NCBI RefSeq assembly: GCF_019331795.1
Contig: NZ_JAHPZL010000003.1
Span: 553,877 to 617,876 of the forward strand
DNA from: Austwickia sp. TVS 96-490-7B
Lineage (GTDB): Bacteria > Actinomycetota > Actinomycetes > Actinomycetales > Dermatophilaceae
Direction: 5' to 3'
DNA: 64,000 nt
Shown here: positions 18,424 to 26,302 of the stretch, one piece after another
Layout of the letters: each line of letters starts with the position of its first letter
Numbering within the stretch: the first letter of the stretch is position 1
Position numbers and translations under genes: made by a program
Notes under the pieces: model-generated
Told to the model about the DNA's origin: nothing
Databases searched by the model: none
Seen by the model: only the letters and a program-made list of their open reading frames with translations

Positions 18424-18888
18424 CTATCCGTCGTGCCAGGTATTTAAAGCCAGGTCAGGCAGACCCGCTTGCTCATTGATGCGCCGGTCAACCTCGTAGT
18501 CATACTCCCAAGGCATGAGCCTGCTTATGCGCTGAGCAAGAGTGATCCAGTCAGGCGCTGGTCCGGATGCGACCACGATGCGCCGAACAGCTGAATCGAA
18601 GGCATCCGTGGACCACGACTGCATCAACCACACGCCGGTGACAGGTCGAATAGCCCCTCCGGGGAGTAGCTCATCGTCGACTCGGGCATCCCACTCCGAC
18701 CCGATGTAGGCGGCATAGCGTTGGGGAGAAAAGACCATGAGATCGAAAGAGTCCGCCAAGTCCTCACCCGCGACCCCGACAAGAACCTGTGCACTCACAA
18801 AGAAGTCGGTTGCCCCATCCGAGGGTGGGGCATCACCGGGGTGGTAAAGGATGCACTGCACTTCACCAACGACGCTCTTGGCTCCCAT
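18424..18888 (-). CDS. Imm8-like immunity protein, orphan
   Basis: From the ATG at 18888 the product has 154 residues. It resembles the Imm8 family of polymorphic-toxin immunity proteins: an N-terminal strand pair (VVGEVQCILYHPG), the FVSAQVLVGVAGEDLADSFDLMVFSP core, VTGVWLMQSW, and a C-terminal helix then WEYDYEVDRRIN. Such proteins neutralise a cognate toxin delivered by a neighbouring cell. No toxin gene is adjacent, so this is an orphan, as often found in toxin-immunity graveyards or islands. It lies between repeat copies 1 and 2 of the tRNA-Thr island. The start could also be further upstream (18966). Confidence 0.68.
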   Translation of the reverse strand: MGAKSVVGEVQCILYHPGDAPPSDGATDFFVSAQVLVGVAGEDLADSFDLMVFSPQRYAAYIGSEWDARVDDELLPGGAIRPVTGVWLMQSWSTDAFDSAVRRIVVASGPAPDWITLAQRISRLMPWEYDYEVDRRINEQAGLPDLALNTWHDG

Positions 18889-18971
18889 ACCTACATGCTG
18901 ACCTCGACTCGCTCTTGGCAGAGGTCGTTTGCGGGCATCATCTCCCGGCTCTGAGGCGGGTCCCATCGCGC

Positions 18972-19140
18972 TTTTTTGAAGCTACGACGCCGGTTAACAT
19001 CGCCCGCGGCGTACGGTTCTTCCACCGCAGGTCCACTCACCAGCGATTCCTGACAGCTTCTGAGTCGGCCGCTCTGGCCGACCGCCTCGGGAACGACGGC
19101 AGCCTCGTCTTGGCGATGGCCTCCCTCGGCGGCGCTTCTG
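18972..19140 (+). pseudogene. Tyrosine-integrase fragment
   Basis: The + strand frame reads NIARGVRFFHRRSTHQRFLT, then ESAALADRLGNDGSLVLAMA. This closely follows the junction between the core-binding and catalytic domains of actinobacterial phage-type tyrosine integrases ('NPA.GV..P...H.FLT..E..ALA...G..G.LVL.LAY.GLR'). It breaks off exactly where the 129-bp tRNA repeat begins, so the Arg/His/Tyr catalytic part is gone. It supports site-specific integration as the origin of the repeats. Confidence 0.6.
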
Positions 19141-19141
19141 A

Positions 19142-19270
19142 ACGCCATTCTTCTGGCGTTGATCGCACTCACCGCATCGCCCCTGAACTACAGAAAAGCC
19201 CCCGACGGGAGTCGAGGGCTTTTTCTGAGCCGCTTGTCGGAACCGAACCGACGACCTATTCATTACGAGT
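19142..19270. repeat. 129-bp direct repeat carrying the 3' part of tRNA-Thr (copy 2, att-like)
   Basis: It matches 23198-23326 at 125 of 129 positions. The right part (about 19226-19270) is the 3' portion of the tRNA-Thr gene up to the anticodon loop. The middle holds the tRNA terminator. The rest of the tRNA is absent, as expected for the distal attachment site of an element integrated at the tRNA 3' end. Confidence 0.85.
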
Positions 19271-19360
19271 CTCGCCACGAGCTTCTTTCAGCGGCGCATA
19301 GTGCGTTGGCCTGCGGCAACCGTATGAAGGTGGGGCCATCGGGGTGGTTGGTTGAACCTG

Positions 19361-19393
19361 TTTGGTGCCATTTTGGTGCCATTTTGGTGCCAC
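19361..19393. repeat. Tandem 12-bp repeat
   Basis: The unit TTTTGGTGCCAT is repeated about 2.5 times. It lies just inside the island next to att-like copy 2, a position where integrase-proximal sequences are often found. No gene is assigned to it. Confidence 0.55.
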
Positions 19394-19509
19394 GCCTGGG
19401 GCCCGCTCCCTTCCCCGACCAGAGAGAGCCGCCGACCCGATAGCGGAGCACGAGAGCACGGCGGAGGTGACGGGTCAAGGGCGGATGCTCAGCGCCGGGT
19501 CGTCGGCCG

Positions 19510-20034
19510 TCAGGTCACTGCGGAGACTTCGGTGACGGTCGGGCCCGTCACCCCCGCACCGCCGCGAGCAACCTTCCATAGGCGCTGCTGGCCGTCGGAA
19601 TAAGAAATCAGGACATGCCAGGCGTAATTGCCCTTGCCCGGCTTCCGCAGGGCCATGACGATGTTGCTGATCCCGGTTTCACGCTCTCGGCGCCGCTGCT
19701 CCTCACTCCACCCGGCCAGCAAGTCGGCGATGACTCGCAGGGGGATATCAGACGGTTGAAACATGTCAACACCGTCCCGCCGGTCAATCGCCCGGGGAGC
19801 CGGGGCCTCCTCGGGGCCGTCCACGCCAGGATCATTCGCGATCTGGCGCATCGCTCCGGGGCCCAGCTTATCGACGTACTCTTTGAACATATTCCGTGTC
19901 TCGTTGTGCTGACCCGTGGCCTCTGAAGACTGCCGCCTGTAGATGGCGACGGAAACCCCGATGGCCCCGAAGGTGAGGAGTACACCGAGGACAGTGAGCC
20001 CGAGTGACCAGATCGAGAGCGCATGGTCCGTCAT
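19510..20034 (-). CDS. Membrane-anchored hypothetical protein
   Basis: The product has 174 residues. One N-terminal helix (roughly residues 8-30) is followed by a basic stop-transfer segment (YRRQSS) and a ~140-residue soluble domain, which should be cytoplasmic. The C-terminal part (YAWHVLISYSDGQQRLWKVA) looks like a small beta-rich fold. No family recognised. It lies inside the tRNA island and is the first gene after repeat copy 2. The ribosome site is weak. Confidence 0.5.
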   Translation of the reverse strand: MTDHALSIWSLGLTVLGVLLTFGAIGVSVAIYRRQSSEATGQHNETRNMFKEYVDKLGPGAMRQIANDPGVDGPEEAPAPRAIDRRDGVDMFQPSDIPLRVIADLLAGWSEEQRRRERETGISNIVMALRKPGKGNYAWHVLISYSDGQQRLWKVARGGAGVTGPTVTEVSAVT

Positions 20035-20698
20035 GAGCGCTTCATCGACAGGAAGAGCCCGTGGATGAGAGGATCAGTTCACGCGGCGGGGTGGGCGGAG
20101 GCCGAGGCGCGAAGCGCCGCAGGCCGGAGCGCGGGGCCCCGCCGCTGCGTCGCGCGCAGCCCGGCGCTCTTGAACCAGTAAAGATATTCCTCACGTCGCA
20201 CTAGGTAGCGCTTTTGTCCTGTCGCGGGTGATGCTTGACTGATGTGTGTCGGTTGATGCTTGACACCTGTCGCGTTGGGTGAATTCTTCGTCGTGATGTT
20301 CCGTGGATATCGCGAAGGGCGGGGTCGAGAATGGCACTGGTGGTCATGCCGATTGCGAGCGGGTAGAACCTTCTCTCGGCAGTTTCGTCTAAAGCGGGCA
20401 TGTCGGGGATCGGCCTAGAAACTCATTCTAGTGCTTCAGCAACCGTATCCGCTTGCGCAACCCCCAGTTTCCTAGCTCTCGGCCGCTCTTACACCGTCGT
20501 CAACATCGGCTCGGTGAATTCAGTTATGGATCGCCATCTCGTGAACACTGAATTCCTTGGGGATCCGAGCCAGGATCACGCTCGCGCGCGACACACACTA
20601 CATACTGACCGAATTCCTCAGAGTTTAAGGTTCGATCACAGCAAATATCCCGCCAGCCTACCCCAGTGGGGCTGGCGATCTCAAATATCATCTATTTA
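20035..20698. other. Island intergenic region
   Basis: No supported gene. It contains a very GC-rich patch (about 20070-20165) and two copies of TGATGCTTGAC (near 20229 and 20251). It then becomes AT-richer toward the MITE. Possible IS remnants are too decayed to name. Confidence 0.45.
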
Positions 20699-20809
20699 GG
20701 GCGTTATTCACGAGCGACGAAACGTCTGGTGACCTATCCGTTGCAAGGGCCTGTGACCTGCAGGTCTACTGGCTCTCCACAAGGGGGTAATCCCTTGTGA
20801 ATAACGCCT
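20699..20809. mobile_element. MITE copy A (IS5-type terminal inverted repeats)
   Basis: A 111-bp element with ends GGGCGTTATTCACGAG and CTTGTGAATAACGCCT (14 of 16 positions complementary), flanked on both sides by TTA as a 3-bp target duplication. The interior (TGCAAGGG..CTGTGACCTGCAGGT..AAGGGGGTAA) matches the copy at 58816-58927. Its ends are those of the IS5-family element at 57930-59007, which is the likely source of transposase. Confidence 0.8.
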
Positions 20810-20827
20810 TTATACAGCGGTCTTTAA

Positions 20828-21349
20828 TCAGCGCAGGTAGATGGAGGCTTGGTTGAATAACTTCAACGCCCTCATCACCAATGTGATCATATAGATGACC
20901 AGAGCCCCAGCGACGACTGGCAGCCATCCGAGAGCCCAGATAACCCAGTCGGTGCCCCTGATCGAGCCGAACATCATCTCTGAAACGATCGCGGTGACGG
21001 CAAAAACGCCGACCTGGACCGTATAGATCAGGTGAGTACGCGTTTCATCGATCAGCTCAAGCGTGTAGTTTTGACCCGACCACTTCGGGTCTTTACGGGC
21101 ATCAATGCTCTTGTTCCAAAAGACGACCGCCATTGAGAAGGTGAAGCCGGTAAGGATCGATGTGGCCGTGAGTAGGCTCCCCAATGATGCTCCCAGACTG
21201 ACATTACAGAACCAGAGGACAGCACCAGCAACGAAAGCTGGTATAATAGCAGCGACTTGCCACCATCGCACGTTGCGGTCGTGACCATTCGGCTGCAAAG
21301 TAGTGAACTGGTCAATCGGAACGCGTAGCAAGTTGTCACTCGGAAACAC
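20828..21349 (-). CDS. Four-helix membrane protein of an uncharacterised two-gene unit
   Basis: The 173-residue product has helices near residues 30-48, 52-75, 112-132 and 138-160, with a cytoplasmic-looking loop of ~35 residues between the first and second pairs (NKSIDARKDPKWSGQNYTLELIDETRTH). The GTG start at 21349 lies inside the upstream 351-residue gene, whose stop at 21336 is 14 bases later, so translation is coupled. A soluble protein plus a small 4-TM protein on a tRNA island is an arrangement seen in phage-exclusion systems. Function is inference only. Confidence 0.62.
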   Translation of the reverse strand: MFPSDNLLRVPIDQFTTLQPNGHDRNVRWWQVAAIIPAFVAGAVLWFCNVSLGASLGSLLTATSILTGFTFSMAVVFWNKSIDARKDPKWSGQNYTLELIDETRTHLIYTVQVGVFAVTAIVSEMMFGSIRGTDWVIWALGWLPVVAGALVIYMITLVMRALKLFNQASIYLR

Positions 21350-22391
21350 CCCACACCGCCTTCCATGGGTCTTTATCTGTCCAGCACTCCTCTAGGCTCC
21401 AATCGCACATGTGTTCTGGCCCAAAGTCTAGCCCATCCTCGCGAAGCTCTTTCATGGCTTTTCGGGCCGCAACCTGAAACTCATACTCGGTTGGATGGCG
21501 ACTGACACCCTTGTGGAGGTGGATTGGGAACGTGATCGTGATGCCAGTCTTAGACTCAACGCTCATCCGGCGACGGCGATTCTGCTTGTCTAGCCCAAGC
21601 TTGACTTCCCAGCCATCTTCAAGAAGCTGCTGAGTGACTGTCTCGGCTTCATCTGCAGTTACGCCTGGAAGAGCTGGCACTATAGTCGTCAGAACCTGTT
21701 GCTTGGTTAAGTTTTCAGGCTCGCCCAGCATCCCCCAGGTCCAAGTCCGGCTTCTAGGCGCCTTCAACTCGATCACCGTTCCATACGGAAGGTCACCAAG
21801 CCGGCGTGTCGACTCACCTGTAACGGAGTTGGTGTGCTGGATCACAATGCTCTTGATCTGAGCGTCTTTTGCCCACGCCTTCATGGCCTCAGCTGTCATG
21901 ACCGGCTCAACCTTTACCATCAAGTCACCTTTATTCGCCTGGATGCTTTGTTTCAACACCTCGGTGATTCGCGCAAGTACTCCCGCCGAGCTTACACGCT
22001 CGGTGAGAAGCAGGCCGACTTTACGACCAGGCATAAACACAAAAACAGACCTCAAAGGGGTCTCCGTCCAATCCTGTTCGGCTACCAAATACGGATCCTG
22101 ACGCTTTCCCTCGTTCATCTTGACTATCCGGGCAGCTACACCATTGACCCCAGCAGCGGCTTCGACCATGACTATGGTGTCCGCACGCCGGCGGATTCGC
22201 TCAACTACGAAGGACTTCCCGTCAACATCTTTACCCCGATGCGGAATATTCAGGTACGGGTAAAAAGAACGAGCTACAAGGCTCGCTGCCGTGGTGCCCC
22301 TACCGTCCAGGTCGCTGACGTCCTTAGGGTCAGTGGGGTGTCCCTTGAGGTGAAACTTGATGGCGTATGGCACCAGTTGATAGTCAGGCAT
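21336..22391 (-). CDS. Uncharacterised 351-residue protein, partner of a 4-TM protein
   Basis: The ATG at 22391 is preceded by AGGAGA 9 bases upstream. The protein is soluble and of mixed alpha/beta composition. From residue ~105 it shows strand-helix-strand-helix blocks (LRSVFVFMPGRKVGLLLTER, then a helix with VLARITEVLKQSIQ, then DLMVKVEPV and AEAMKAWAKDAQIKSIVIQH). A basic cluster (KQNRRRRMSVESK) lies in the last third. I recognise no named domain. That block order resembles, at topology level only, soluble components of some two-gene abortive-infection-type units. The region is less GC-rich than the core genome. Confidence 0.62.
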   Translation of the reverse strand: MPDYQLVPYAIKFHLKGHPTDPKDVSDLDGRGTTAASLVARSFYPYLNIPHRGKDVDGKSFVVERIRRRADTIVMVEAAAGVNGVAARIVKMNEGKRQDPYLVAEQDWTETPLRSVFVFMPGRKVGLLLTERVSSAGVLARITEVLKQSIQANKGDLMVKVEPVMTAEAMKAWAKDAQIKSIVIQHTNSVTGESTRRLGDLPYGTVIELKAPRSRTWTWGMLGEPENLTKQQVLTTIVPALPGVTADEAETVTQQLLEDGWEVKLGLDKQNRRRRMSVESKTGITITFPIHLHKGVSRHPTEYEFQVAARKAMKELREDGLDFGPEHMCDWSLEECWTDKDPWKAVWGVSE

Positions 22392-22576
22392 CGGCTAGTT
22401 TCTCCTCACATCATCAAGCTTTGCAGGTTCGACGATACGCAGGAAAGCTAGTTACCGGGGCGCAGACACCCCAAAGATCGCATTCCATGTTGCACCTCGC
22501 AAGAGTCAGAGCACCATACATCGCGACTCTGCCTCCTAGAGAAACCAAACTGGCTCTTCGCAGATGAGGGATGCTC

Positions 22577-23193
22577 CTATGTTGCGTAAGCTGGTTGTTG
22601 GTGGTTGGTGAGGTAGTCGAGGTAGGTGGTGGTCCTCTCGTGGTTGGAGGAGTGGCCGCGTTCGATGTAGGACACCGTGGCCATGGGCCAGTGCAGGTCT
22701 CGCGCGGCGGTCTCGATGGTGATGTCGGTGGCGTGGCGTATCGGTCGCTGTTGGTTGGTGTTGAGGGGCTGGGGCGGGTCGGTGAGCAGGTGAGGTGGTA
22801 AACCTCTCTGACGATGGCGCGTTTGAGGAATCGCAGGATTTCGTGGGTGGACTTGCCCGTGGCGCGTCGGGGAGCGGCGTAAGCGCGGGTTCTTGGGTCG
22901 GTGTGTAGCCGAACGACGGTTATTCGGTGGAGCGCGCAGTTCGCGGTGCGGTTGCCTGCGCGGTTGAGCCGGTGGCGGGTGATCTTCCCGGACGAGGCGG
23001 GCAGCGGGCAAGCGCCACAGAGCGTGGCGAAGGCCGCCTCACCGGTGATGCGCTCGGGGTTGTCGCCAGCGGCGATGAGTAGGTCGACGGTGGATATGGC
23101 ACCGATGCCCTTCGCCTGGATCAGTGCGGGGTTGACCTCGGTGACGAGCCTGGCCAGGGTGTGATCGTGCTCGTCGATCTCGATGCGGAGTTT
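22577..23193 (-). pseudogene. IS110-family transposase, C-terminal fragment with frameshift
   Basis: The frame on the - strand reads IEIDEHDHTLARLV...AKGIGAISTVDLLIAAGDNPER..FATLCGACPLPASSGKITRHRLNRAGNR..THEILRFLKRAIVREVYHL. This is the C-terminal Transposase_20 domain of IS110 elements with its serine. The N-terminal DEDD domain is missing: homology stops at about 23193, just outside the 129-bp tRNA repeat. Near 22795 the frame shifts, and the natural tail (LTDPPQPL..VSYIERGHSSNHERTTTYLDY) continues in another frame to a stop at 22577. It is inactive. Confidence 0.8.
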
Positions 23194-23197
23194 CTGG

Positions 23198-23326
23198 ACG
23201 CCATTCTTCTGGCGCGGATCGCGCTCACCGCATCGCCCCTGAACTACAGAAAAGCCCCCGACGGGAGTCGAGGGCTTTTTCTGAGCCGCTTGTCGGAATC
23301 GAACCGACGACCTATTCATTACGAGT
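23198..23326. repeat. 129-bp direct repeat (copy 3, att-like, overlapping tRNA-Thr)
   Basis: This is the partner of 19142-19270 (4 mismatches). It runs from outside the tRNA terminator through the 3' part of the intact tRNA-Thr gene, which it restores. It marks the tRNA-proximal end of the island. Confidence 0.85.
23250..23280 (-). terminator. Intrinsic terminator of tRNA-Thr
   Basis: On the - strand AAAAAGCCCTCGAC-TCCC-GTCGGGGGCTTTT forms a stem of about 12 pairs ending in a T-run, 4 bases after the tRNA 3' end. The same structure is duplicated at 19194-19224. Confidence 0.85.
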
Positions 23327-23357
23327 GAATCGCTCTGGCCGACTGAGCTAAAGCGGC
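23284..23357 (-). tRNA. tRNA-Thr (anticodon CGT)
   Basis: The 74 bases fold as a complete cloverleaf on the - strand: acceptor GCCGCTT/AAGCGGC, D-stem GCTC/GAGC, anticodon stem ATTCA/TGAAT with loop CTCGTAA (anticodon CGT, reading ACG), variable AGGTC, T-stem GTCGG/CCGAC around TTCGATT, and discriminator T. No CCA is encoded. Its 3' part is the attachment site of the island on its left. Confidence 0.93.
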
Positions 23358-23451
23358 AGTGCCTCACGGGTCGCCGGTGGGCGAACCTGGATGCGGCTCA
23401 CCAGCATACCGAAGCGGTCGACCAGCACCAAAACGGGGCTGGGTGCGTTGG

Positions 23452-25074
23452 TCAGCAGGTGACGTCTCGGTCGGGTACTTTGCCTTCGATGAGGTAGTCG
23501 TCGACGGTGTTGTCGACGCACCGGTTGCTGCGGGTGTATGCGGTGTGTCCGTCGCCGTCGAAGGTGACGAGGCGGCCTTTTTTCAACTGTCGGGCGAGTT
23601 CTTGCGCCCATTTGTAGGGCGTGGCGGGGTCGCGGGTGGTGCCGACCACCAGGATGGGTGGTGCCCCTTCAGCAGCGACTTTGTGGGGTTTGCCGACGGG
23701 AGGCACCGGCCAGTTCATGCAGGTGTAGGACGCGCCAGCCATGTAGGGCCCCCAGGTGGGGGCTACTTTGGAGAATTCGGCGATTTGCGCGTCTCGTTGC
23801 GCGTCGTTCATTTTTTCGGCGGGGTGGTCGAGGCAGTTGACCGCGGAGATCACTTGCATGATGTTGCCTTGGTAGTGCCCGTCGGGGCCTCGGTTGGCGT
23901 AGCGTTTGGCCAGGTCAAACATGGCGTTGCCGTTGCCGCGTTTCATGGCGTGGAGTGCGGCGGTCACGAGGGGCCACTGGTCTTGGCTGTACATGCCGTG
24001 TGCCACGCCCATCCATGCCCAGCCGGGGGTGAGTTGCCGCACTCGGGTGTCGCCGCTGACTGATGGCGGGGAGGTGTTGACTTTCGCGAGGATTTCTCGC
24101 AGTGACACCAAGGCTTCGTCGACGTTCGCGCCGGTGAGGGGGCATTCGCCTTTGTCGAGGCAGTCTTTGGCATACGCGCGGGTGGCTGTTTCGAAGCCTT
24201 CGGCTTGTCCCAAGCTGAGTTGTGCGTCTGTGAGGTCGGGGGTCATCACGCCGTCTAAGACGAGGCGCCCCACTTTGGTGGGAAACAGGTCAGCGTACGT
24301 CGAGCCGAGGTAGGTGCCGTATGACTTGCCGAGGTAGGTGAGCGTTGATTGGCCCAGCACGGCCCGGGCGATGTCCATGTCTTTAGCGGCGTCGATGGTG
24401 GAGACGTGGCCCAACATTTTGGGGTATTTGCGTTGGCAGGCCTGCCCGAATGATTTGGCGATGCTTTCTGCTTTGGCGCGGCCTTCTGGGGTGGTGGGGA
24501 CGGGGTCGGCGCCCATCATGTCGTCCATCGCGGTGTCGTCGAGGCAGACGATGGGGCTGGATTGTCCGACGCCGCGTGGGTCGACGCCGACGATGTCGTA
24601 GTGGCTGCGTACCCGGGGTGTGACGATCATGTTGGCTTGGGCGGCGTATTCCGTGGCGGATCCACCGGGCCCGCCGGGGTTGACGAACAGTGCACCGTGC
24701 GATTTATCTCCGGCGGGCACTTTGAGCACCCGCAGTTTCATCCGGTCTCCGCCGGGGTTGCCGTAGTCGATGGGCACGTCCATCCATGCGCATTCTGCGT
24801 TGCTGGACATGATTTTTCCGCAGCCGCTCCAGGACAGCTTTTGCCCGTAGAACGGCGCTAGGGCTTCCTGCCCTGGGGGTGGGGTGCCCATGCCGGGGGT
24901 GCTGGCTGCGCCTGGCAGGTCCGAGTCTGGGTTGCGACTCCACGGCATGACGCTGCAACTACTCACGGTGAGGGCGACGCCGAGGATCAGTGCCCATCCT
25001 GCGGTCGTACGGCGGGCACGGCGCCTCGCCTGCTGAGCCCCCTGGGGGGCTGTGTGGCCGTGTCCTCGTGTCAC
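23452..25074 (-). CDS. Secreted alpha/beta-hydrolase lipoprotein, tripeptidyl aminopeptidase (S33/TAP) family
   Basis: The GTG at 25074 has GGAGGAG 6 bases upstream. The 540-residue product has a lipoprotein signal with lipobox VSSC near residue 40. The fold is that of Streptomyces tripeptidyl aminopeptidases: oxyanion segment FVNPGGPGGSATEY, nucleophile Ser in GKSYGTYLG, catalytic Asp in GTTRDPATPY, and His in DGDGHTAYTR near the C-terminus (TAP-like domain). Such enzymes cleave tripeptides from exported peptides for nutrition. The cell-envelope location is inferred from the lipobox. It is followed on its 3' side by the tRNA-Thr gene. Confidence 0.88.
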   Translation of the reverse strand: MTRGHGHTAPQGAQQARRRARRTTAGWALILGVALTVSSCSVMPWSRNPDSDLPGAASTPGMGTPPPGQEALAPFYGQKLSWSGCGKIMSSNAECAWMDVPIDYGNPGGDRMKLRVLKVPAGDKSHGALFVNPGGPGGSATEYAAQANMIVTPRVRSHYDIVGVDPRGVGQSSPIVCLDDTAMDDMMGADPVPTTPEGRAKAESIAKSFGQACQRKYPKMLGHVSTIDAAKDMDIARAVLGQSTLTYLGKSYGTYLGSTYADLFPTKVGRLVLDGVMTPDLTDAQLSLGQAEGFETATRAYAKDCLDKGECPLTGANVDEALVSLREILAKVNTSPPSVSGDTRVRQLTPGWAWMGVAHGMYSQDQWPLVTAALHAMKRGNGNAMFDLAKRYANRGPDGHYQGNIMQVISAVNCLDHPAEKMNDAQRDAQIAEFSKVAPTWGPYMAGASYTCMNWPVPPVGKPHKVAAEGAPPILVVGTTRDPATPYKWAQELARQLKKGRLVTFDGDGHTAYTRSNRCVDNTVDDYLIEGKVPDRDVTC

Positions 25075-25156
25075 CTGATGCTCCTCCGCCCAGCCGAATT
25101 CCTCACAGACGCTACCGGTTCACCGACCCTACCTGGGCTGCGGGGCCGCTGCGTGA

Positions 25157-26302
25157 TCAGCGGTGTACTGGCAGGCGCAGGTCGATCGCCATTGCTTCGA
25201 GGGCCAGCAGCGGTGCGACATTCGCGGCGATCCGGTCTCGGGCCGTACTGATCGCGTCCATCGCGAGCACGATCCGCTCCGGGGGGAACGCCCGTGCCAC
25301 CGGCTCCACGTCGCTGCGCAGGTCTTCGTTGATCAAGGCCACGGGGCTGCCCCACCGCAGCACCAACGCGTCCCGGTAGACGGACATCAGGTCGACCAGT
25401 GCCCGGTCGACGACGTCTCGAGCGCGCCGGGTCGCGCGCGCTTTCTGTTCTTTTTCCAACGCGGTGACTTGGGAGCGCACATGCGGTGGTTGCACCCGCG
25501 CGGACGGGTCGGCCCCCAACGTTTCTAGCAGGCGGGCTTTTTCGGCTGCGTCACGTTCACTTCCGGCAGCACCGGATTCGGCTCCGGCCAACGCTGTCAG
25601 TTGTGCTGCCGCCGTGATGGCGTCAGCGACGTCGCGGATCTGCGAGGCGACCCGCACGACGTCGCGGCGGCGTTCCCGAGCGCCGGCGTCACGGGCGAGG
25701 CGCCGCGCCAATCCGATGTGGCTTTGCGCTGCTCGCGCTGCGAATAATGCCGCTGACGCGTCGATTCCGTCGCGGCGCTGCAGTAACGCTGCGACATCGT
25801 CTACCGGCGGGATCCGCAACCGGAGATGGCGGCTTCGGCTGCGGATGGTGATGATGACGTCGTGCAGCGATGGCGCGCACAACATCCACACGGTGCGGGC
25901 GGCGGGTTCTTCTAAGGCTTTGAGCAGGGCGTCGGCGGCGCGTTCCGTCAACCGGTCTGCGTCCTCGACGATGATGACCCGCCATGCGCCCACGCTGGGA
26001 CGCAACGCTGCGGTCGCGGCCAAGGTCCGTGCCTGTTCCACCCGGATCGATAGGCCTTCCGTGGCGAGGACAGTCACGTCGGCGTGGGTGCCTTCGATCG
26101 CCGTACGGCACTCTCGGCAGTGGCCGCAGCCTCCATCTGGGCATTGCAAGGCCGCCGCGAACGCCCGGGCCGCTGTGGACCGCCCGGATCCTGGTGGCCC
26201 GGTGAACAGCCACGCATGTGTCATCGCCCCTGGATGAGCGATGGCGCGCTGCAACACGTGCACCGTGCCCTGTTGCCCGACCAGGTCGTCCCAGACACTC
26301 AC
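25157..26302 (-). CDS. holB: DNA polymerase III subunit delta'
   Basis: The GTG start at 26302 overlaps the tmk stop by 4 bases (GTGA). The 381-residue protein shows the delta' features: VSVWDDLVGQ at the start, P-loop GPPGSGRS with Arg replacing the Walker Lys, a zinc-binding CPDGGCGHCREC cluster, the SIRVEQ motif, DADRLTERAADALLKALEEP, and SRSRH for the arginine finger (SRC-like, with the Cys replaced). It is a clamp-loader subunit in replication. The tmk-holB order is conserved in actinobacteria. Confidence 0.93.
   Translation of the reverse strand: MSVWDDLVGQQGTVHVLQRAIAHPGAMTHAWLFTGPPGSGRSTAARAFAAALQCPDGGCGHCRECRTAIEGTHADVTVLATEGLSIRVEQARTLAATAALRPSVGAWRVIIVEDADRLTERAADALLKALEEPAARTVWMLCAPSLHDVIITIRSRSRHLRLRIPPVDDVAALLQRRDGIDASAALFAARAAQSHIGLARRLARDAGARERRRDVVRVASQIRDVADAITAAAQLTALAGAESGAAGSERDAAEKARLLETLGADPSARVQPPHVRSQVTALEKEQKARATRRARDVVDRALVDLMSVYRDALVLRWGSPVALINEDLRSDVEPVARAFPPERIVLAMDAISTARDRIAANVAPLLALEAMAIDLRLPVHR

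Noticed and set aside
20828-22391. Identification as the Kiwa defence system (4-TM KwaA plus KwaB)
   Set aside because: The layout is superficially similar, but gene order is reversed and I see no DUF4868 features in the 351-residue protein.
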